A model generated the notes under the pieces. The model was not told the origin of the DNA. It worked only from the letters and a program-made list of their open reading frames with translations, and searched no databases. Position numbers and translations under genes: made by a program. A DNA stretch of 64,000 nt from Micrococcales bacterium (GTDB taxonomy: Bacteria; Actinomycetota; Actinomycetes; Actinomycetales; Cellulomonadaceae): contig WQWY01000003.1 of assembly GCA_009785115.1 (NCBI GenBank), positions 62,001 through 126,000 on the forward strand, written 5' to 3'. Below, in pieces: positions 35,417-44,610 of this stretch (position 1 is the stretch's first letter; every line of letters begins with the position of its first letter).

Positions 35417-36235
35417 TCAGCCTGGCACCACGCGGTAGCGACGGTTGGCCAACGACGGGTTGTGCCGGCGCACCTCGTCCACCCGCTCAGGGTCCAGGTC
35501 GACCGTGCGCAGACCCGGGTGCTCGTCCATCTCCAGGGCGACCACCCCGTCCGGACCGACCACCAGGGAACGGCCGGTGACGCCCTTCCCCGCCTGCCCC
35601 ACGCCGATCACGGCGCTGGTGTTCTCGATGGCCCGGGCCGCGAGCAGCGTCGCCCAGTGCCTGGGCTTCAACGGGCCGGCGGCCCACGCGGCGGGTATGA
35701 CCAGCACCGTCGCACCGGCGTCGACGGCGCGGCGAGCCGACTCGGGGAACCGCAGGTCGTAGCAGGTCAGCACACCGAGGCGCAGCCCGAGCAGGTCCAT
35801 CACCAGCGGCGGCGCGTCGGCCGGGCCCGGCTCGAACCGGTCGGACTCGCTCTGCCCGAACGCGTCGTACAGGTGCACCTTGCGGTAGGTCCCGGCCAGC
35901 GCGCCGGCCTGGTCGACCGCGACGACCGTGTTCACCGCCCGACCGTCGGCCCCCGGCACCACGGTGCCCGCGATGACGGCGACGCCCGTGGTCGCGGCCT
36001 CCCGGCGCAGGGTCGTGACGAACGGGCCGTCCAGCGGCTCGGCCAGCGCCGAGCCGACCCCGGTGGGGTCGAACGCCGAGGCGTACTCCGGGAGCACCAG
36101 CAGGTCGGCACGGGCCTGGGCGGCGGCACGCAGCGCGTCGACGGCGACCTGCCGGTTCGCCTCGCGGTCGAGCGTGCTGGTGACCTGGCCCACCGCGACC
36201 CGCACGGCGGGGCGCCGGGGCGGGGCGGGCGTCAC
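35417..36235 (-). CDS. Carbon-nitrogen hydrolase (nitrilase superfamily amidase)
   Basis: This 272-residue cytoplasmic hydrolase has the catalytic triad of the superfamily: Glu50 (LVLPEYAS), Lys119 (YRKVHLYD) and Cys158 (LTCYDLRFPE). The set and length match omega-amidase/Nit-type enzymes. GTG 36235 overlaps the stop of mca as GTGA, so the two are co-translated. The coupling to mca suggests that it may act on a mycothiol-derived or damaged thiol substrate, by analogy with deaminated-glutathione amidase Nit1; that is inference. Confidence 0.9.
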   Translation of the reverse strand: MTPAPPRRPAVRVAVGQVTSTLDREANRQVAVDALRAAAQARADLLVLPEYASAFDPTGVGSALAEPLDGPFVTTLRREAATTGVAVIAGTVVPGADGRAVNTVVAVDQAGALAGTYRKVHLYDAFGQSESDRFEPGPADAPPLVMDLLGLRLGVLTCYDLRFPESARRAVDAGATVLVIPAAWAAGPLKPRHWATLLAARAIENTSAVIGVGQAGKGVTGRSLVVGPDGVVALEMDEHPGLRTVDLDPERVDEVRRHNPSLANRRYRVVPG

Positions 36236-37101
36236 GACGCGCTCCCGGCGGCGACACCCGTGAAGAGGTCGTCCTCAGGCAGCGTGGTGGTGACGCGGGA
36301 GTCGGCGAGCTCGTACTCCTCGTAGGGCCACACCTGGGCCTCCAGGTCTCGGGGGACGGCGAAGAAGAAGCCGTCGGGGTCGACCTGGCTGGCGTGGGCC
36401 CGCAGCGCCGCGTCTCGGGCTCCGAACCAGGCCGCGCACTCGACCCTGGTGGTGACGGCCTGCGGCTCGACCGTCTCGCGTCGAGCGATCCACCCGGCGA
36501 ACGGCGAGACCAGCCCGGCCCGCACCATCGCCTCGTGCAGAGCGCGCAGCCGGTGCACCGAGAACGGCGCGTCGTAGTAGAGCTTGGACACCTGCCACGG
36601 CGTCCCGGCATGGGGGAAGCGGGCGGGGTCGCCCGCCGCCCGGTACGCGGCGAGGCCGACCTCGTGGGTCCTCACGTGGTCGGGGTGCGGGTAGCCGCCG
36701 GTGGGGTCGTAGGTGGTCATCACGTGCGGACGGAACTCTCGGACCACCTCGACCAGGCGCGCCGTGGCCTGCTCCAGCGGCACCAGCGCGAAGCTGCCCT
36801 CAGGCAGCGGCGGGGGCGGGTCGCCCTCGGGCAGGCCTGAGTCGACGAACCCGAGCCAGCGGTGCCTCACGCCCAGGGCCGTCACGGCGGCTGCCATCTC
36901 GCGGCGGCGCAGCGCGGCCATGGTCTGCGGGGTCTGCTCCGACCGGGGGAACCTGGGGTTGAGCACGTCACCGCGCTCACCACCCGTGCAGGTGACGACC
37001 AGCACCTCGACGCCCTCGGCGGCGTACCGGGCGAGCGTGGCGGCGCCCTTGCTCGCCTCGTCGTCGGGGTGGGCGTGGACCGCCATCAGGCGCAGCGTCA
37101 C
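36232..37101 (-). CDS. mca: Mycothiol S-conjugate amidase Mca
   Basis: Mca cleaves mycothiol S-conjugates to release mercapturic acids for export. It is a zinc hydrolase of the LmbE/PIG-L fold. The 289-residue product has the metal motif HAHPDDE (His11, Asp14) and the second site PHPDHVRTH (His142). It also has TCTGGERGDVLNP and GFVDSGLPEGD, as in the mycobacterial enzyme. The start MTLRLMAVHAHPDDE fits the family. The next gene overlaps it by 4 bp. Its presence implies mycothiol as the main thiol, which marks an actinobacterium. Confidence 0.95.
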   Translation of the reverse strand: MTLRLMAVHAHPDDEASKGAATLARYAAEGVEVLVVTCTGGERGDVLNPRFPRSEQTPQTMAALRRREMAAAVTALGVRHRWLGFVDSGLPEGDPPPPLPEGSFALVPLEQATARLVEVVREFRPHVMTTYDPTGGYPHPDHVRTHEVGLAAYRAAGDPARFPHAGTPWQVSKLYYDAPFSVHRLRALHEAMVRAGLVSPFAGWIARRETVEPQAVTTRVECAAWFGARDAALRAHASQVDPDGFFFAVPRDLEAQVWPYEEYELADSRVTTTLPEDDLFTGVAAGSAS

Positions 37102-37322
37102 GGGTCGGTCTCTCTCTCGCGGGTCCTCCTCAGGGTAAACCGCCGAGGGTCGGACACCTCGTCCGTGCAAAAAACCGATAAGGGGTTCTCCAGGTCTATG
37201 GGATACCCTGGATGTCCGCGCCCAGGCTCGGCAAGGCCGCCATGCCTGACCGGCCGGAGCCGGCAGCGCCTCCCGACGCAGAACCAGACACCGTGCGTCG
37301 TGCCCCGCAGGAAGGAACGATC

Positions 37323-37805
37323 GTGACCGACACCGCAGCCATCTGGCTGACCCAGGAGGCCTACGACCGGCTCAAGGCTGAGCTGGCCGACCTCGAGGGA
37401 CCCCGGCGCGACGAGATCACCGGGCGCATCGCCGCCGCGCGCGACGAGGGCGACCTGAAGGAGAACGGCGGCTACCACGCGGCACGCGAGGAGCAGGCGA
37501 AGAACGAGGCGCGCATCGCTGAGCTGAAGGAGAAGCTGCGCCACGTCCAGATCGGGACCCCGCCCGACGACGGCGTGGTCGAGCCCGGGATGCTCGTCAC
37601 CGCCAAGGTCGCGGGCGACGAGATGGTGTTCTTGCTGGGGTCGCGAGAGATCGCGGACACCGCCGACATCGACGTGTTCTCCCCCGCCTCGGCGCTGGGT
37701 GCCGCGATCAACGGTCGCAAGGTCGGTGACACGGTCAGCTACACCGCCCCCAACGGCCGCGAGATCCCCGTCGAGATCACCGCCGCCCGCCCCTTCGACG
37801 GCTGA
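37323..37805 (+). CDS. greA: Transcription elongation factor GreA
   Basis: GreA frees backtracked RNA polymerase by stimulating transcript cleavage. The 160-residue product has the N-terminal coiled coil (about 10-80) with the tip ARDEGDLKENGGYHAAREEQ, whose acidic residues reach the polymerase active site. A C-terminal FKBP-like domain ends in VSYTAPNGREIPVEI. GTG 37323 has AGGAAGG at about 8 bases; an in-frame start 37 codons earlier is not family-like. It is divergent from mca, as in mycobacteria where the two are close. Confidence 0.95.
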   Translation: MTDTAAIWLTQEAYDRLKAELADLEGPRRDEITGRIAAARDEGDLKENGGYHAAREEQAKNEARIAELKEKLRHVQIGTPPDDGVVEPGMLVTAKVAGDEMVFLLGSREIADTADIDVFSPASALGAAINGRKVGDTVSYTAPNGREIPVEITAARPFDG

Positions 37806-38456
37806 CCCCACCCCTCTCGCCCCGCCTTCCGCCCAGGCGGCATCTCGGCTGTGGAGATCGCCGCGACGGTCGTGCCCGACCCTCTCGCCACCCCCGCACC
37901 TGGGACGGCGGCTCGACACCCCGACGGTCTCCCCTGGCCGGCGACCAGGGCCGGGCGCCGCTGCTGGCCGTCGCGACGGCAGCCACGAGCGTCCCGCTCA
38001 GACGTCCGGGACGCGGGGCCAGCCCCGGACGACACACCGCAGAACCCTTCATGATTGCCTGATCCGCGTAGGAAAACGCCTCTCGGTGACGGATTCCGCC
38101 ATCAGAGCCGGTCTTTACGACGGATTCCGACATAGGTGGATGTGACGTGAGTGGATCCCCTCTCCAGGTCGAGCAATCAGACCCTTGACCAAGGCGAACA
38201 TGTCGGGCAGGGTGAGGCCTCGTCCTCGGTCGGCAGGGCCGGGGCTTTCTCAGGGAGGGTCATGGCCGCGGAGCGGATCGGGGCGACGGGGGCTACAGAC
38301 GCTGAGAGGTCTCGGCGGTGAGCGCCACGGGTGCGAGGCTGTGGGGCGGACGTCCGGTCGGTGACCAGTGCCGTTCTGGACGCCACCCACGGCGAGACCC
38401 CTCGTCGACCGGACCGAGCACCGACCCCGTCGCGGACGCCCCGAGGGGCACGCGCG
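37806..38456. other. 651-bp region without a supported gene
   Basis: Open frames here have no recognisable product or ribosome site. A weak hairpin, CCGCCT/AGGCGG (37822-37840), follows greA. At 38040-38150 the base composition drops and the 11-mer GACGGATTCCG occurs twice (38088-38098 and 38119-38129), suggesting a promoter or regulatory patch. No known RNA gene was recognised. Confidence 0.5.
37822..37840 (+). terminator. Weak hairpin after greA
   Basis: CCGCCT (37822-37827) and AGGCGG (37835-37840) form a 6-bp stem with a 7-nt loop, 17 bases after the greA stop. Confidence 0.4.
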
Positions 38457-38624
38457 ATGAGTAAGAGGCCACGAGCGCCTCGAGAGACGTCGTGGCTGCT
38501 CGCCACGAGAGACCAGAACGACGTGAGGGCTCTCGAGGCCCTGGCGGCGCAGGTCCGCGACAACGGTGCGGCGCTGAGCGAGGTCACCTCGCGTCTCGGC
38601 CTCGATCTGGAGGAGACGGGCTGA
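38457..38624 (+). CDS. Small hypothetical protein (55 residues)
   Basis: This short frame starts at ATG 38457 with GAGGGG eight bases upstream. It encodes a basic N-terminus ([18 protein letters not shown]) followed by a likely amphipathic helix ([22 protein letters not shown]). I do not recognise the family. The composition looks protein-like rather than random, and the ribosome site is reasonable, but a chance frame cannot be excluded. Confidence 0.4.
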   Translation: MSKRPRAPRETSWLLATRDQNDVRALEALAAQVRDNGAALSEVTSRLGLDLEETG

Positions 38625-38722
38625 GGGAGCCCTGACCAGCGGCGAGCCCGACCCGCGACGGCGCTGCTGGAGGTTCTTGGGGGTGCTCTGCGGGGGACGG
38701 TCCGCGGACCGCGACGGCATCG

Positions 38723-38796
38723 TGGAGCGGGTGACGGGAATCGAACCCGCGCTGTCAGCTTGGGAAGCTGAAGTTCTACCATTGAACTACACCCGC
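38723..38796 (-). tRNA. tRNA-Gly (anticodon CCC)
   Basis: The minus strand folds into a complete cloverleaf. The acceptor arms are GCGGGTG and CACCCGC, the anticodon loop TTCCCAA reads CCC, and the T-arm contains GGTTCGATTCC. The discriminator is T and CCA is encoded at 38723-38725. It lies just before dcd on the opposite strand; tRNA-Gly beside dcd is also found in mycobacteria. Confidence 0.95.
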
Positions 38797-38949
38797 AGCG
38801 TCGCCGTCGGGCCCACGGGCGTCCGACGACAGCCCGCACAGCATACCGACTCCGGCCCCCGACCTCACACCAGCGCCCGCACCCGGCGACGAAGAACCCC
38901 GATAACACTGACTTGTGGGCAGACGACCCCTCGACGGCCTCAGGAGCAC

Positions 38950-38955
38950 TACGGT
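38950..38955 (+). promoter_or_regulatory. Candidate -10 box of dcd (leaderless start)
   Basis: TACGGT occupies positions -12 to -7 relative to GTG 38962, exactly where a -10 hexamer sits for a leaderless message. The nearest AGGAG is 15 bases from the start, too far for normal initiation. Confidence 0.4.
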
Positions 38956-38961
38956 GATCCT

Positions 38962-39537
38962 GTGCTGCTCTCCGACCGCGACATCCGCGCCGAGCTCGAC
39001 GAGGCGCGCGTCGTGCTGGAACCGTTCGACCCGGCCATGATCCAGCCGTCCAGCGTGGACGTGCGCCTGGACAAGTACTTCCGGCTGTTCGACAACCACC
39101 GGTACCAGGTGATCGACCCGTCCGCGGAGCAGCCCGACCTCACCCATCTGCTCCAGGTCGACGGGGACGAGCCCTTCGTGCTGCACCCCGGCGAGTTCGT
39201 CCTCGCCTCGACGTTCGAGCAGGTCACCCTGCCCCACGACGTCGCCGCCAGGCTCGAGGGCAAGTCGTCGCTGGGCCGCCTCGGCCTGCTGACCCACTCG
39301 ACCGCCGGGTTCGTCGACCCCGGGTTCAGCGGGCACGTCACGCTCGAGCTGTCCAACGTCGCGACGCTGCCGATCCTGCTGTGGCCAGGCATGAAGATCG
39401 GCCAGCTCTGCTTCTTCCGCCTCTCCTCGCCCGCCGAGCACCCCTACGGGTCGACCACACGCGGCTCCCGCTACCAGGGGCAGCGCGGCCCGACCGCGTC
39501 GCGGTCCTGGCAGGGCTTCCACCGGGCGCAGGTGTAG
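38962..39537 (+). CDS. dcd: dCTP deaminase Dcd (probably bifunctional, making dUMP)
   Basis: Dcd converts dCTP to dUTP, or directly to dUMP in the bifunctional type, for thymidylate synthesis. The 191-residue product has [27 protein letters not shown], and [14 protein letters not shown] with the catalytic Glu129. The THSTAG segment and length match the actinobacterial bifunctional enzyme as known from M. tuberculosis. The downstream gene is only 3 bp away, so they share an operon. Confidence 0.95.
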   Translation: MLLSDRDIRAELDEARVVLEPFDPAMIQPSSVDVRLDKYFRLFDNHRYQVIDPSAEQPDLTHLLQVDGDEPFVLHPGEFVLASTFEQVTLPHDVAARLEGKSSLGRLGLLTHSTAGFVDPGFSGHVTLELSNVATLPILLWPGMKIGQLCFFRLSSPAEHPYGSTTRGSRYQGQRGPTASRSWQGFHRAQV

Positions 39538-39540
39538 ACC

Positions 39541-40776
39541 ATGCCGCCCCCTGTGCTGAACCCCGACGACCGCAAGGTGCGCGAGCACCACCTGCTGGCG
39601 GTCCCCCCCAACGTCGAGCCTGACGAGCTCGAGGTGCTCGCCGTGTCCCGCTTCGGGCGCGCCACCTGGGAGTCCGAGGGCTCTGACGGCTCGCGCCCGC
39701 GCACCGGTGTGCTGCCCGCGGTGACCGCGGCCCTCGGCATCCGTCGGGTGGAGCCGGCCATGCCCCGGCTGCGGCTGGGGCGCCTGTCGTCGCTGGTCGG
39801 CCCGTACCAGCTCCAGCCCTCGGGTGCTGTGGCTCTCGGGCTGCCGCTCTCGTCCGACACGGTGTGGCTCGCCCAGACCCTGCACGAGCGCGGCGAGCCC
39901 CCGTTCTCGGGCGGCGGCGACCGGGACGGCATGCGCCGGGCGTTCCCCGAAGGCCTGCCGATCCGCGAGGAAGAGCGGGTGGTCCGCTGGATGATCGACG
40001 CGGCCCGCCGGCTCGGCGGGGCTGTCCGGGTCCACGACAGCGGCGCGGTGATCGCGCCCGACCCGAGCACGGCCGTCGACCTCACGGTGATGACCACCCA
40101 GTGGCCCTCGGCACAGATGGTGCTGGCTCGGGTGCGCAGGGTGGTGCCCCGTGCCCAGATGTCCGGGGAGGTGTACGACCACCCCTGGTCGTTCGACGCT
40201 CACACCACCGGGCCGACTGGCCCCGCCACCCGACCGACCCCCGTGGTCGACCGGGCCCCGCCGGGGCGCTACCAGCGTGACCGCTCCCGCCCGCTCGACC
40301 CGGCGGCGCGCGCGGCGCACGAGATCTTGAACCTGCACGGGGTGGCCGACCCGACAGCACGCCGTCGCCTGCTCGCCGAGTCCGAGGCCTACGACCAGAT
40401 GATGACCGGGCAGCAGGCCGAGGGGTGGGGCATCGAGGTCGACCTGGGCCTGGACGGCATGGTCGAGGTGCACCCCGAGCACCTGGAGGAGGTGCCGACC
40501 GTGCTGAAGGCAGCGCCGTGGGCGGCCGACGGCATCGTGGCCCTGCGGGTGCGCTGGCACCCGCACGACCCCGAGCAGGGGCACGCCGAGCGCCCCTCGG
40601 CCGAGCACCGCGTGGCCCGGGGTCGGGCGGTGCCGCTCGTCAACGCCATCGCCGTGGCGCTGTGGGACGCGTTCGACGGCGAGATCGCCGACGAGTCGGA
40701 GTTCCTCGTCCACCCCGAAGACCTGCGCGCCGACCCCCTGTCCGGCAGCATCCCGAGGTTGCGCAGCTCCGAGTAG
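39541..40776 (+). CDS. Hypothetical protein co-transcribed with dcd
   Basis: I do not recognise this 411-residue protein. It lacks a signal peptide and membrane helices and is rich in charged residues. Segments that look structured are PRLRLGRLSSLVGPYQLQPSG near the N-terminus, EERVVRWMIDAARRLGGAVRVHD in the middle, and AVPLVNAIAVALWDAFDGEI near the C-terminus, separated by a Pro-rich linker (about 225-255). It starts 3 bp after dcd, so it is very likely translated from the same message. A role in nucleotide or genome-stability work is only a context guess. Confidence 0.8.
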   Translation: MPPPVLNPDDRKVREHHLLAVPPNVEPDELEVLAVSRFGRATWESEGSDGSRPRTGVLPAVTAALGIRRVEPAMPRLRLGRLSSLVGPYQLQPSGAVALGLPLSSDTVWLAQTLHERGEPPFSGGGDRDGMRRAFPEGLPIREEERVVRWMIDAARRLGGAVRVHDSGAVIAPDPSTAVDLTVMTTQWPSAQMVLARVRRVVPRAQMSGEVYDHPWSFDAHTTGPTGPATRPTPVVDRAPPGRYQRDRSRPLDPAARAAHEILNLHGVADPTARRRLLAESEAYDQMMTGQQAEGWGIEVDLGLDGMVEVHPEHLEEVPTVLKAAPWAADGIVALRVRWHPHDPEQGHAERPSAEHRVARGRAVPLVNAIAVALWDAFDGEIADESEFLVHPEDLRADPLSGSIPRLRSSE

Positions 40777-40866
40777 GCCTCCGCTGAACAGCCCTTCGGT
40801 GAGGCACGATGGCCTGAGAACCGCCCGGACCAGCACCTCCCCCGCACAGCCACACGGAGGAAGACC

Positions 40867-41814
40867 ATGAGCACCCCAGTCGCGCACCCTGTCGAGATTC
40901 GTGACCTGCACAAGTCGTTCGGCACCACCAAGGCCCTGGACGGCCTCGACCTGACCGTGCGGGCCGGCGAGGTGGCCGGGTTCCTGGGCCCCAACGGGTC
41001 GGGCAAGTCCACCGCCATCCGCGTGCTGCTCGGGCTGCTGCGCCCCACGTCGGGCCACGTCCGCGTGCTCGGCGGCGACCCGTGGGCCGACGCCGTCGCG
41101 CTGCACCGCCGCCTGACCTACGTGCCCGGTGACGTCTCCTTGTGGTCCAACCTCACCGGCGGCGAGGCCATCGACCTCATGGCGCGTCTGCGCGGCGGCC
41201 TGGACCTGGCGCGCAAGGCCGAGCTGCTGGAGCGCTTCGAGCTCGACCCCACCAAGAAGGCCCGCACCTACTCCAAGGGCAACCGGCAGAAGGTCGCCCT
41301 GGTCGCCGCGTTCGCCTCCGACGTGGAGCTGCTGGTGCTGGACGAGCCGACCTCAGGCCTGGACCCGCTCATGGAGGCGGTGTTCACCGAGTATCTGCGC
41401 GAGGTCAAGGCGCAGGGCCGCTCGGTGCTGCTGTCCAGCCACATCATGAGCGAGGTCGAGAAGGTGTGCGACACCGTGACGATCATCCGCCAGGGCAGGG
41501 CGGTGGAGTCAGGCACGCTGGACGACCTGCGCCACCTGACCCGCTCGGAGGTCACCGCCGTCGTCGAGGGCGACCTCGCGGCGGTCGCCGCGCTGCCCGG
41601 GGTGCACGACCTGGTGACGACCCCGGACGCCGCGGGCACGCGGGTGGCGTTCTCCGTCGACAACGACAAGATGGGGCCCGTCCTGACCGCGATGGGGTCG
41701 CTGGGCGTCCACGCGTTCACGGCGACGCCCCCATCGTTGGAAGAGCTGTTCTTGCGGCACTACGGCGACGAGCTCGCCGCCGCGGGCGTGCCCGAGGGCG
41801 AGACCGCACGATGA
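40867..41814 (+). CDS. ABC exporter ATP-binding protein
   Basis: This 315-residue ATPase belongs to the antibiotic-exporter group (CcmA-like). It has Walker [11 protein letters not shown]-loop [16 protein letters not shown], signature [14 protein letters not shown] (GN where SGGQ is usual), Walker [13 protein letters not shown] and the H-loop [11 protein letters not shown]-terminal domain of about 90 residues follows. GGAGGAAG sits before ATG 40867. The permease gene overlaps its stop as ATGA. Confidence 0.92.
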   Translation: MSTPVAHPVEIRDLHKSFGTTKALDGLDLTVRAGEVAGFLGPNGSGKSTAIRVLLGLLRPTSGHVRVLGGDPWADAVALHRRLTYVPGDVSLWSNLTGGEAIDLMARLRGGLDLARKAELLERFELDPTKKARTYSKGNRQKVALVAAFASDVELLVLDEPTSGLDPLMEAVFTEYLREVKAQGRSVLLSSHIMSEVEKVCDTVTIIRQGRAVESGTLDDLRHLTRSEVTAVVEGDLAAVAALPGVHDLVTTPDAAGTRVAFSVDNDKMGPVLTAMGSLGVHAFTATPPSLEELFLRHYGDELAAAGVPEGETAR

Positions 41815-43499
41815 GCACCACGGCACCCGCCCCGAGCACGCCGGCTCCCGCGCCAGCCCGCACGTCGCCCGCCGCGAGGCGCGGCAGCACCCTCACCGGC
41901 ACCTGGTTGCTGCTGCGGTTCATGGCCCGGCGCGACCGGGTACGGCTGAGCGTGTGGGCGCTGTCGGTCGTGGCGCTGTGGCTGTACGTGGTCACGGCGT
42001 TCAGCGCGGTGTACTCGACCGCGGCCGACCGGCAGGCGCGCGCGGCGCTGATGAGCACACCCACGTCCATCATGGTCACCGGCCCGGGCTACGGCCTGGA
42101 CGACTACACGCTCGGGGCGATGACCGCCAACGAGATGACGCTGTGGGTCATCGTGGCGCTGGCTGTGATGAGCATCATGCAGGTGGTGCGCCACACCCGC
42201 GCCGAGGAGGAGTCCAGCCGCTCCGAGCTGATCCGTGCGGCTGTCGTGGGGCGCCACGCCCCGGCGGTCGCGGCGATGCTGCTGGTGCTCGCGGCCAACG
42301 TCGTGATCGCGGCGCTGACCGTCGCGGTGTTCGCCGCTGGTGGGCTCGCTGTTCTCGACAGCGTCGTCCTCGCGGCGGGGGTCGGGCTGACCGCGATGGT
42401 CTTCGCCGCCGTGGCCGTCGTGACCTCCCAGGTCACCGCGCACCGGCGCGGGGCCTCGGGCATGGCGATCGGGGTGCTCGGGCTGGCCGCCGTGGTGCGT
42501 GGCGCCGGCGACATCCAGCACCTGCACGGCAGCGCGCTGTCGTGGTTCTCGCCCATCGCGTGGGCGCAGCAGACCCGTGCCTTTGTGGAGGTCCGCGCGT
42601 GGCCCCTGCTGCTGAGCGTCGTGCTGACCGTGCTCCTGCTGGTGGTTGCCGCGTTCTTGGCCTCGCACCGCGACTTCGGCGCCGGGATGATCGCCGACCG
42701 CCGGGGCCGTGCCGACGCGCGCCCCACCCTGCGGTCACCGTTCGCCGTGGCCTGGCGCCAGCAGCGCACCGCGATCATGTGGTGGGCGCTGGGGACCGGG
42801 CTCATGTGGCTGGCCTCGGGCACCTACCTGCGAGACATCGGGACGATGATCGAGGACATGGCCGAGGGCAACCCCGCCGTGGCCGCGATCTTCGGCGGGG
42901 CCGACGGCGCGCAGACGATCGTCAACTCCTTCGTCTACATCATGCTGCTGTTCACCGCGCTCATCGCTGTCGGCTACGGCATCTCGTCCCTGCTGCGGGC
43001 CCGCACCGAGGAGACCCAGGGCCGCACCGAGTGGGTGCTCGCCACGCCGGTGTCCCGCCGGCGCTGGCTCGGCGCGCAGGTCGCGGTGGCCGGCATCGGC
43101 GCGATCGTCCTGGTGGCGGTCGGCACGCTAGGCATGGCGATCGGTGCGTACTCGGTCGGCGTCACCGACCCCGGCCTGGCCACCTATGCCGTCGCGGCCG
43201 CGGTCTACCTGCCGGCTGTCGGTCTCGTCCTCGCCCTCGCCACGGCGATCTACGCCTGGGCCCCCCGCCTGACGTCCCTGCCGTGGGCGTTCCTCGTCAT
43301 CGCCTTCGTCGTAGGCCTCTTCGGCGAGGCCTTCCAGCTCCCCGACTGGATCAAGGGCATCTCCCCCCTCTGGTGGGTCCCCCAGATGCCTCTCGAAGCC
43401 TTCACCTGGCCCCCCGTCCTGGCCCTGACGGCCATCACCGCCGCCCTCTTCACCGCCGCCTTCACCGCCTTCCACCGCCGCGACGTCCCCACCGTCTGA
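41811..43499 (+). CDS. ABC exporter permease (polyketide-antibiotic exporter type)
   Basis: This 562-residue membrane protein has about 12 helices in two similar halves, after a Pro/Ala-rich cytoplasmic N-terminus. Conserved segments such as [20 protein letters not shown] and [19 protein letters not shown] occur once in each half, as in permeases annotated as exporters of polyketide antibiotics. It pairs with the ATPase at 40867. No biosynthetic cluster is nearby, so the function may be self-protection or lipid/drug export. Confidence 0.9.
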   Translation: MSTTAPAPSTPAPAPARTSPAARRGSTLTGTWLLLRFMARRDRVRLSVWALSVVALWLYVVTAFSAVYSTAADRQARAALMSTPTSIMVTGPGYGLDDYTLGAMTANEMTLWVIVALAVMSIMQVVRHTRAEEESSRSELIRAAVVGRHAPAVAAMLLVLAANVVIAALTVAVFAAGGLAVLDSVVLAAGVGLTAMVFAAVAVVTSQVTAHRRGASGMAIGVLGLAAVVRGAGDIQHLHGSALSWFSPIAWAQQTRAFVEVRAWPLLLSVVLTVLLLVVAAFLASHRDFGAGMIADRRGRADARPTLRSPFAVAWRQQRTAIMWWALGTGLMWLASGTYLRDIGTMIEDMAEGNPAVAAIFGGADGAQTIVNSFVYIMLLFTALIAVGYGISSLLRARTEETQGRTEWVLATPVSRRRWLGAQVAVAGIGAIVLVAVGTLGMAIGAYSVGVTDPGLATYAVAAAVYLPAVGLVLALATAIYAWAPRLTSLPWAFLVIAFVVGLFGEAFQLPDWIKGISPLWWVPQMPLEAFTWPPVLALTAITAALFTAAFTAFHRRDVPTV

Positions 43500-43506
43500 C
43501 CACACC

Positions 43507-43599
43507 CCGACCCCCAGCCCACCGAGACGGTCAGGGTGTCGGTGCGACCTCCTCAACCTCCTACCCGGCACGGAACCGTCTCATCGGGCTTGGGGTCGG
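43507..43599. terminator. Long imperfect inverted repeat between convergent genes
   Basis: Two 25-nt arms (43507-43531 and 43575-43599) match at 21 positions in inverse orientation around a 43-nt loop. It lies between the exporter permease stop and the toxin stop, fitting a two-way terminator. The inner ends, GAGACGGT/ACCGTCTC, recall the dyad at 19748. Confidence 0.55.
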
Positions 43600-43658
43600 C
43601 TGTCGACTCTCCTGTCTCGTCTGAGCAGACGATCTCCCGGGTCATCCAGGAGAGCCAC

Positions 43659-44093
43659 TCAGGGCCGCACAGACCTGGGGTGATCGCTCCAGGGGTTGAC
43701 GACGTCGACGCCCAGGTCAGCGAAGTCGGAGGTGTTCCGGGTGGCGACGGAAGCGCCGACGATCATGGCGATGGCGGCGATCTGTCCGTCTTCGGCGGCG
43801 AGATCGTGGCCCGCGCGACGGGCCTCGGCGCGCAGTCGGGCGTGCGCTCGGGCAGCGTCTGCACCATAGGTGAGGATGCGTGGTCGCAGGTCGGTCAGCA
43901 TCTGCTCGATCCTCGTCTCGAGCGCCGACCTGCGGCGACCGTCGGGCAGCAGCTCGATGCCGTACCTCAGCTCGTGGACCGTGGTGACGGGCATGTGCGC
44001 ATCGACCGCGTGGGCCGCTAGCCAGGACAGCACCGCCGGTTCCGGTTCTGGTCGCAGCGTCTCGGACCAGACGTTGGTGTCGACGACGATCAC
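43659..44093 (-). CDS. PIN-domain toxin of a FitB/VapC-type toxin-antitoxin pair
   Basis: This 144-residue PIN-domain ribonuclease has the acidic metal-binding residues in order: MIVVDTNVWSE (Asp5), HELRYGIELL (Glu), and DGQIAAIAM with a final acidic site near NTSDFADLGV. This fits the FitB group of VapC toxins, which cut RNA. ATG 44093 overlaps the antitoxin stop as ATGA. All active-site acids are kept, so the toxin should be active and held by the antitoxin at 44090. Confidence 0.93.
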   Translation of the reverse strand: MIVVDTNVWSETLRPEPEPAVLSWLAAHAVDAHMPVTTVHELRYGIELLPDGRRRSALETRIEQMLTDLRPRILTYGADAARAHARLRAEARRAGHDLAAEDGQIAAIAMIVGASVATRNTSDFADLGVDVVNPWSDHPRSVRP

Positions 44094-44335
44094 AGCGGGT
44101 CGACCGGACGCGACGAAGCCCGGACAGGAGCCGGGATCTCGACGCCACCGTGCTCGTCACGGAACGTCTCGGCGTGATCGAGCCAAGACAGCACCGGGTC
44201 AGGCTGAGCGGCAGCGACCGCGTCGACCAAGATCTGCCGCGCCTCGGCCTCCATCGACCGGCGGTGCTGCGCGGCACGAACCCGCAGGGCCTCCTTGACC
44301 GACGCCGGCAGGTTGCGCACCAAGAGCTGAGTCAT
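44090..44335 (-). CDS. Ribbon-helix-helix antitoxin of the FitA/VapB type
   Basis: This 81-residue antitoxin has an N-terminal ribbon-helix-helix DNA-binding part, MTQLLVRNLPASVKEALRVR followed by AAQHRRSMEAEARQIL, as in FitA. A C-terminal arm wraps the toxin. It is upstream of and overlapping the toxin gene, the normal order. GGAGG precedes ATG 44335. Tandem GATATC sites just upstream (44347-44364) are likely its own operator. Confidence 0.93.
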   Translation of the reverse strand: MTQLLVRNLPASVKEALRVRAAQHRRSMEAEARQILVDAVAAAQPDPVLSWLDHAETFRDEHGGVEIPAPVRASSRPVDPL

Positions 44336-44346
44336 CTCACACCTCC

Positions 44347-44364
44347 GATATCAACGATATCAAC
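44347..44364. promoter_or_regulatory. Tandem operator of the FitA/VapB-type antitoxin
   Basis: GATATCAAC occurs twice head to tail (44347-44355, 44356-44364), each with the palindrome GATATC, 10 bp upstream of the antitoxin start and overlapping the likely -10 region. Ribbon-helix-helix antitoxins bind such paired short palindromes to repress their own operon. Confidence 0.6.
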
Positions 44365-44604
44365 CCCCGTGCTGCTATGTCTACCCCCGGCCGCCGAGGC
44401 AAGTGGCTCTCACCGGGCCGTCGGGGTCCGGCGCCTCGTCGGAGAAGACTCTGGAGCAGCGAGAGTCCGACTCGCGCCCACTGTTTCGCCAGGTGAGCAC
44501 GATCAGCGCGCCCTGATCCATGAGAACGGTGCGTGCCCCATGCGTCTCACGTGGCGACGGCACGGTATCCACAACCCCCTGCTGTCGCACGCGTGAGCCA
44601 CTCG

Positions 44605-44610
44605 TAGAGT
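44605..44610 (+). promoter_or_regulatory. Candidate -10 box of the Phd-type antitoxin
   Basis: TAGAGT lies 7 bases before GTG 44618, which may be the real leaderless start of the antitoxin. It would put GTG 44609 inside the promoter. Confidence 0.3.

Noticed and set aside
37181..37209. Promoter of greA with TACCCT at 37204-37209
   Set aside because: No -35-like hexamer is found at 16-19 bp, so the box alone was too weak to list.
37739..38133. Two minus-strand frames of about 100 codons beyond greA
   Set aside because: They overlap greA, lack ribosome sites and have Arg/Gly/Ala-rich products typical of shadow frames.
38677..38961. Extension of dcd upstream through the tRNA-Gly
   Set aside because: It would translate the antisense of the tRNA; Dcd length fits GTG 38962.
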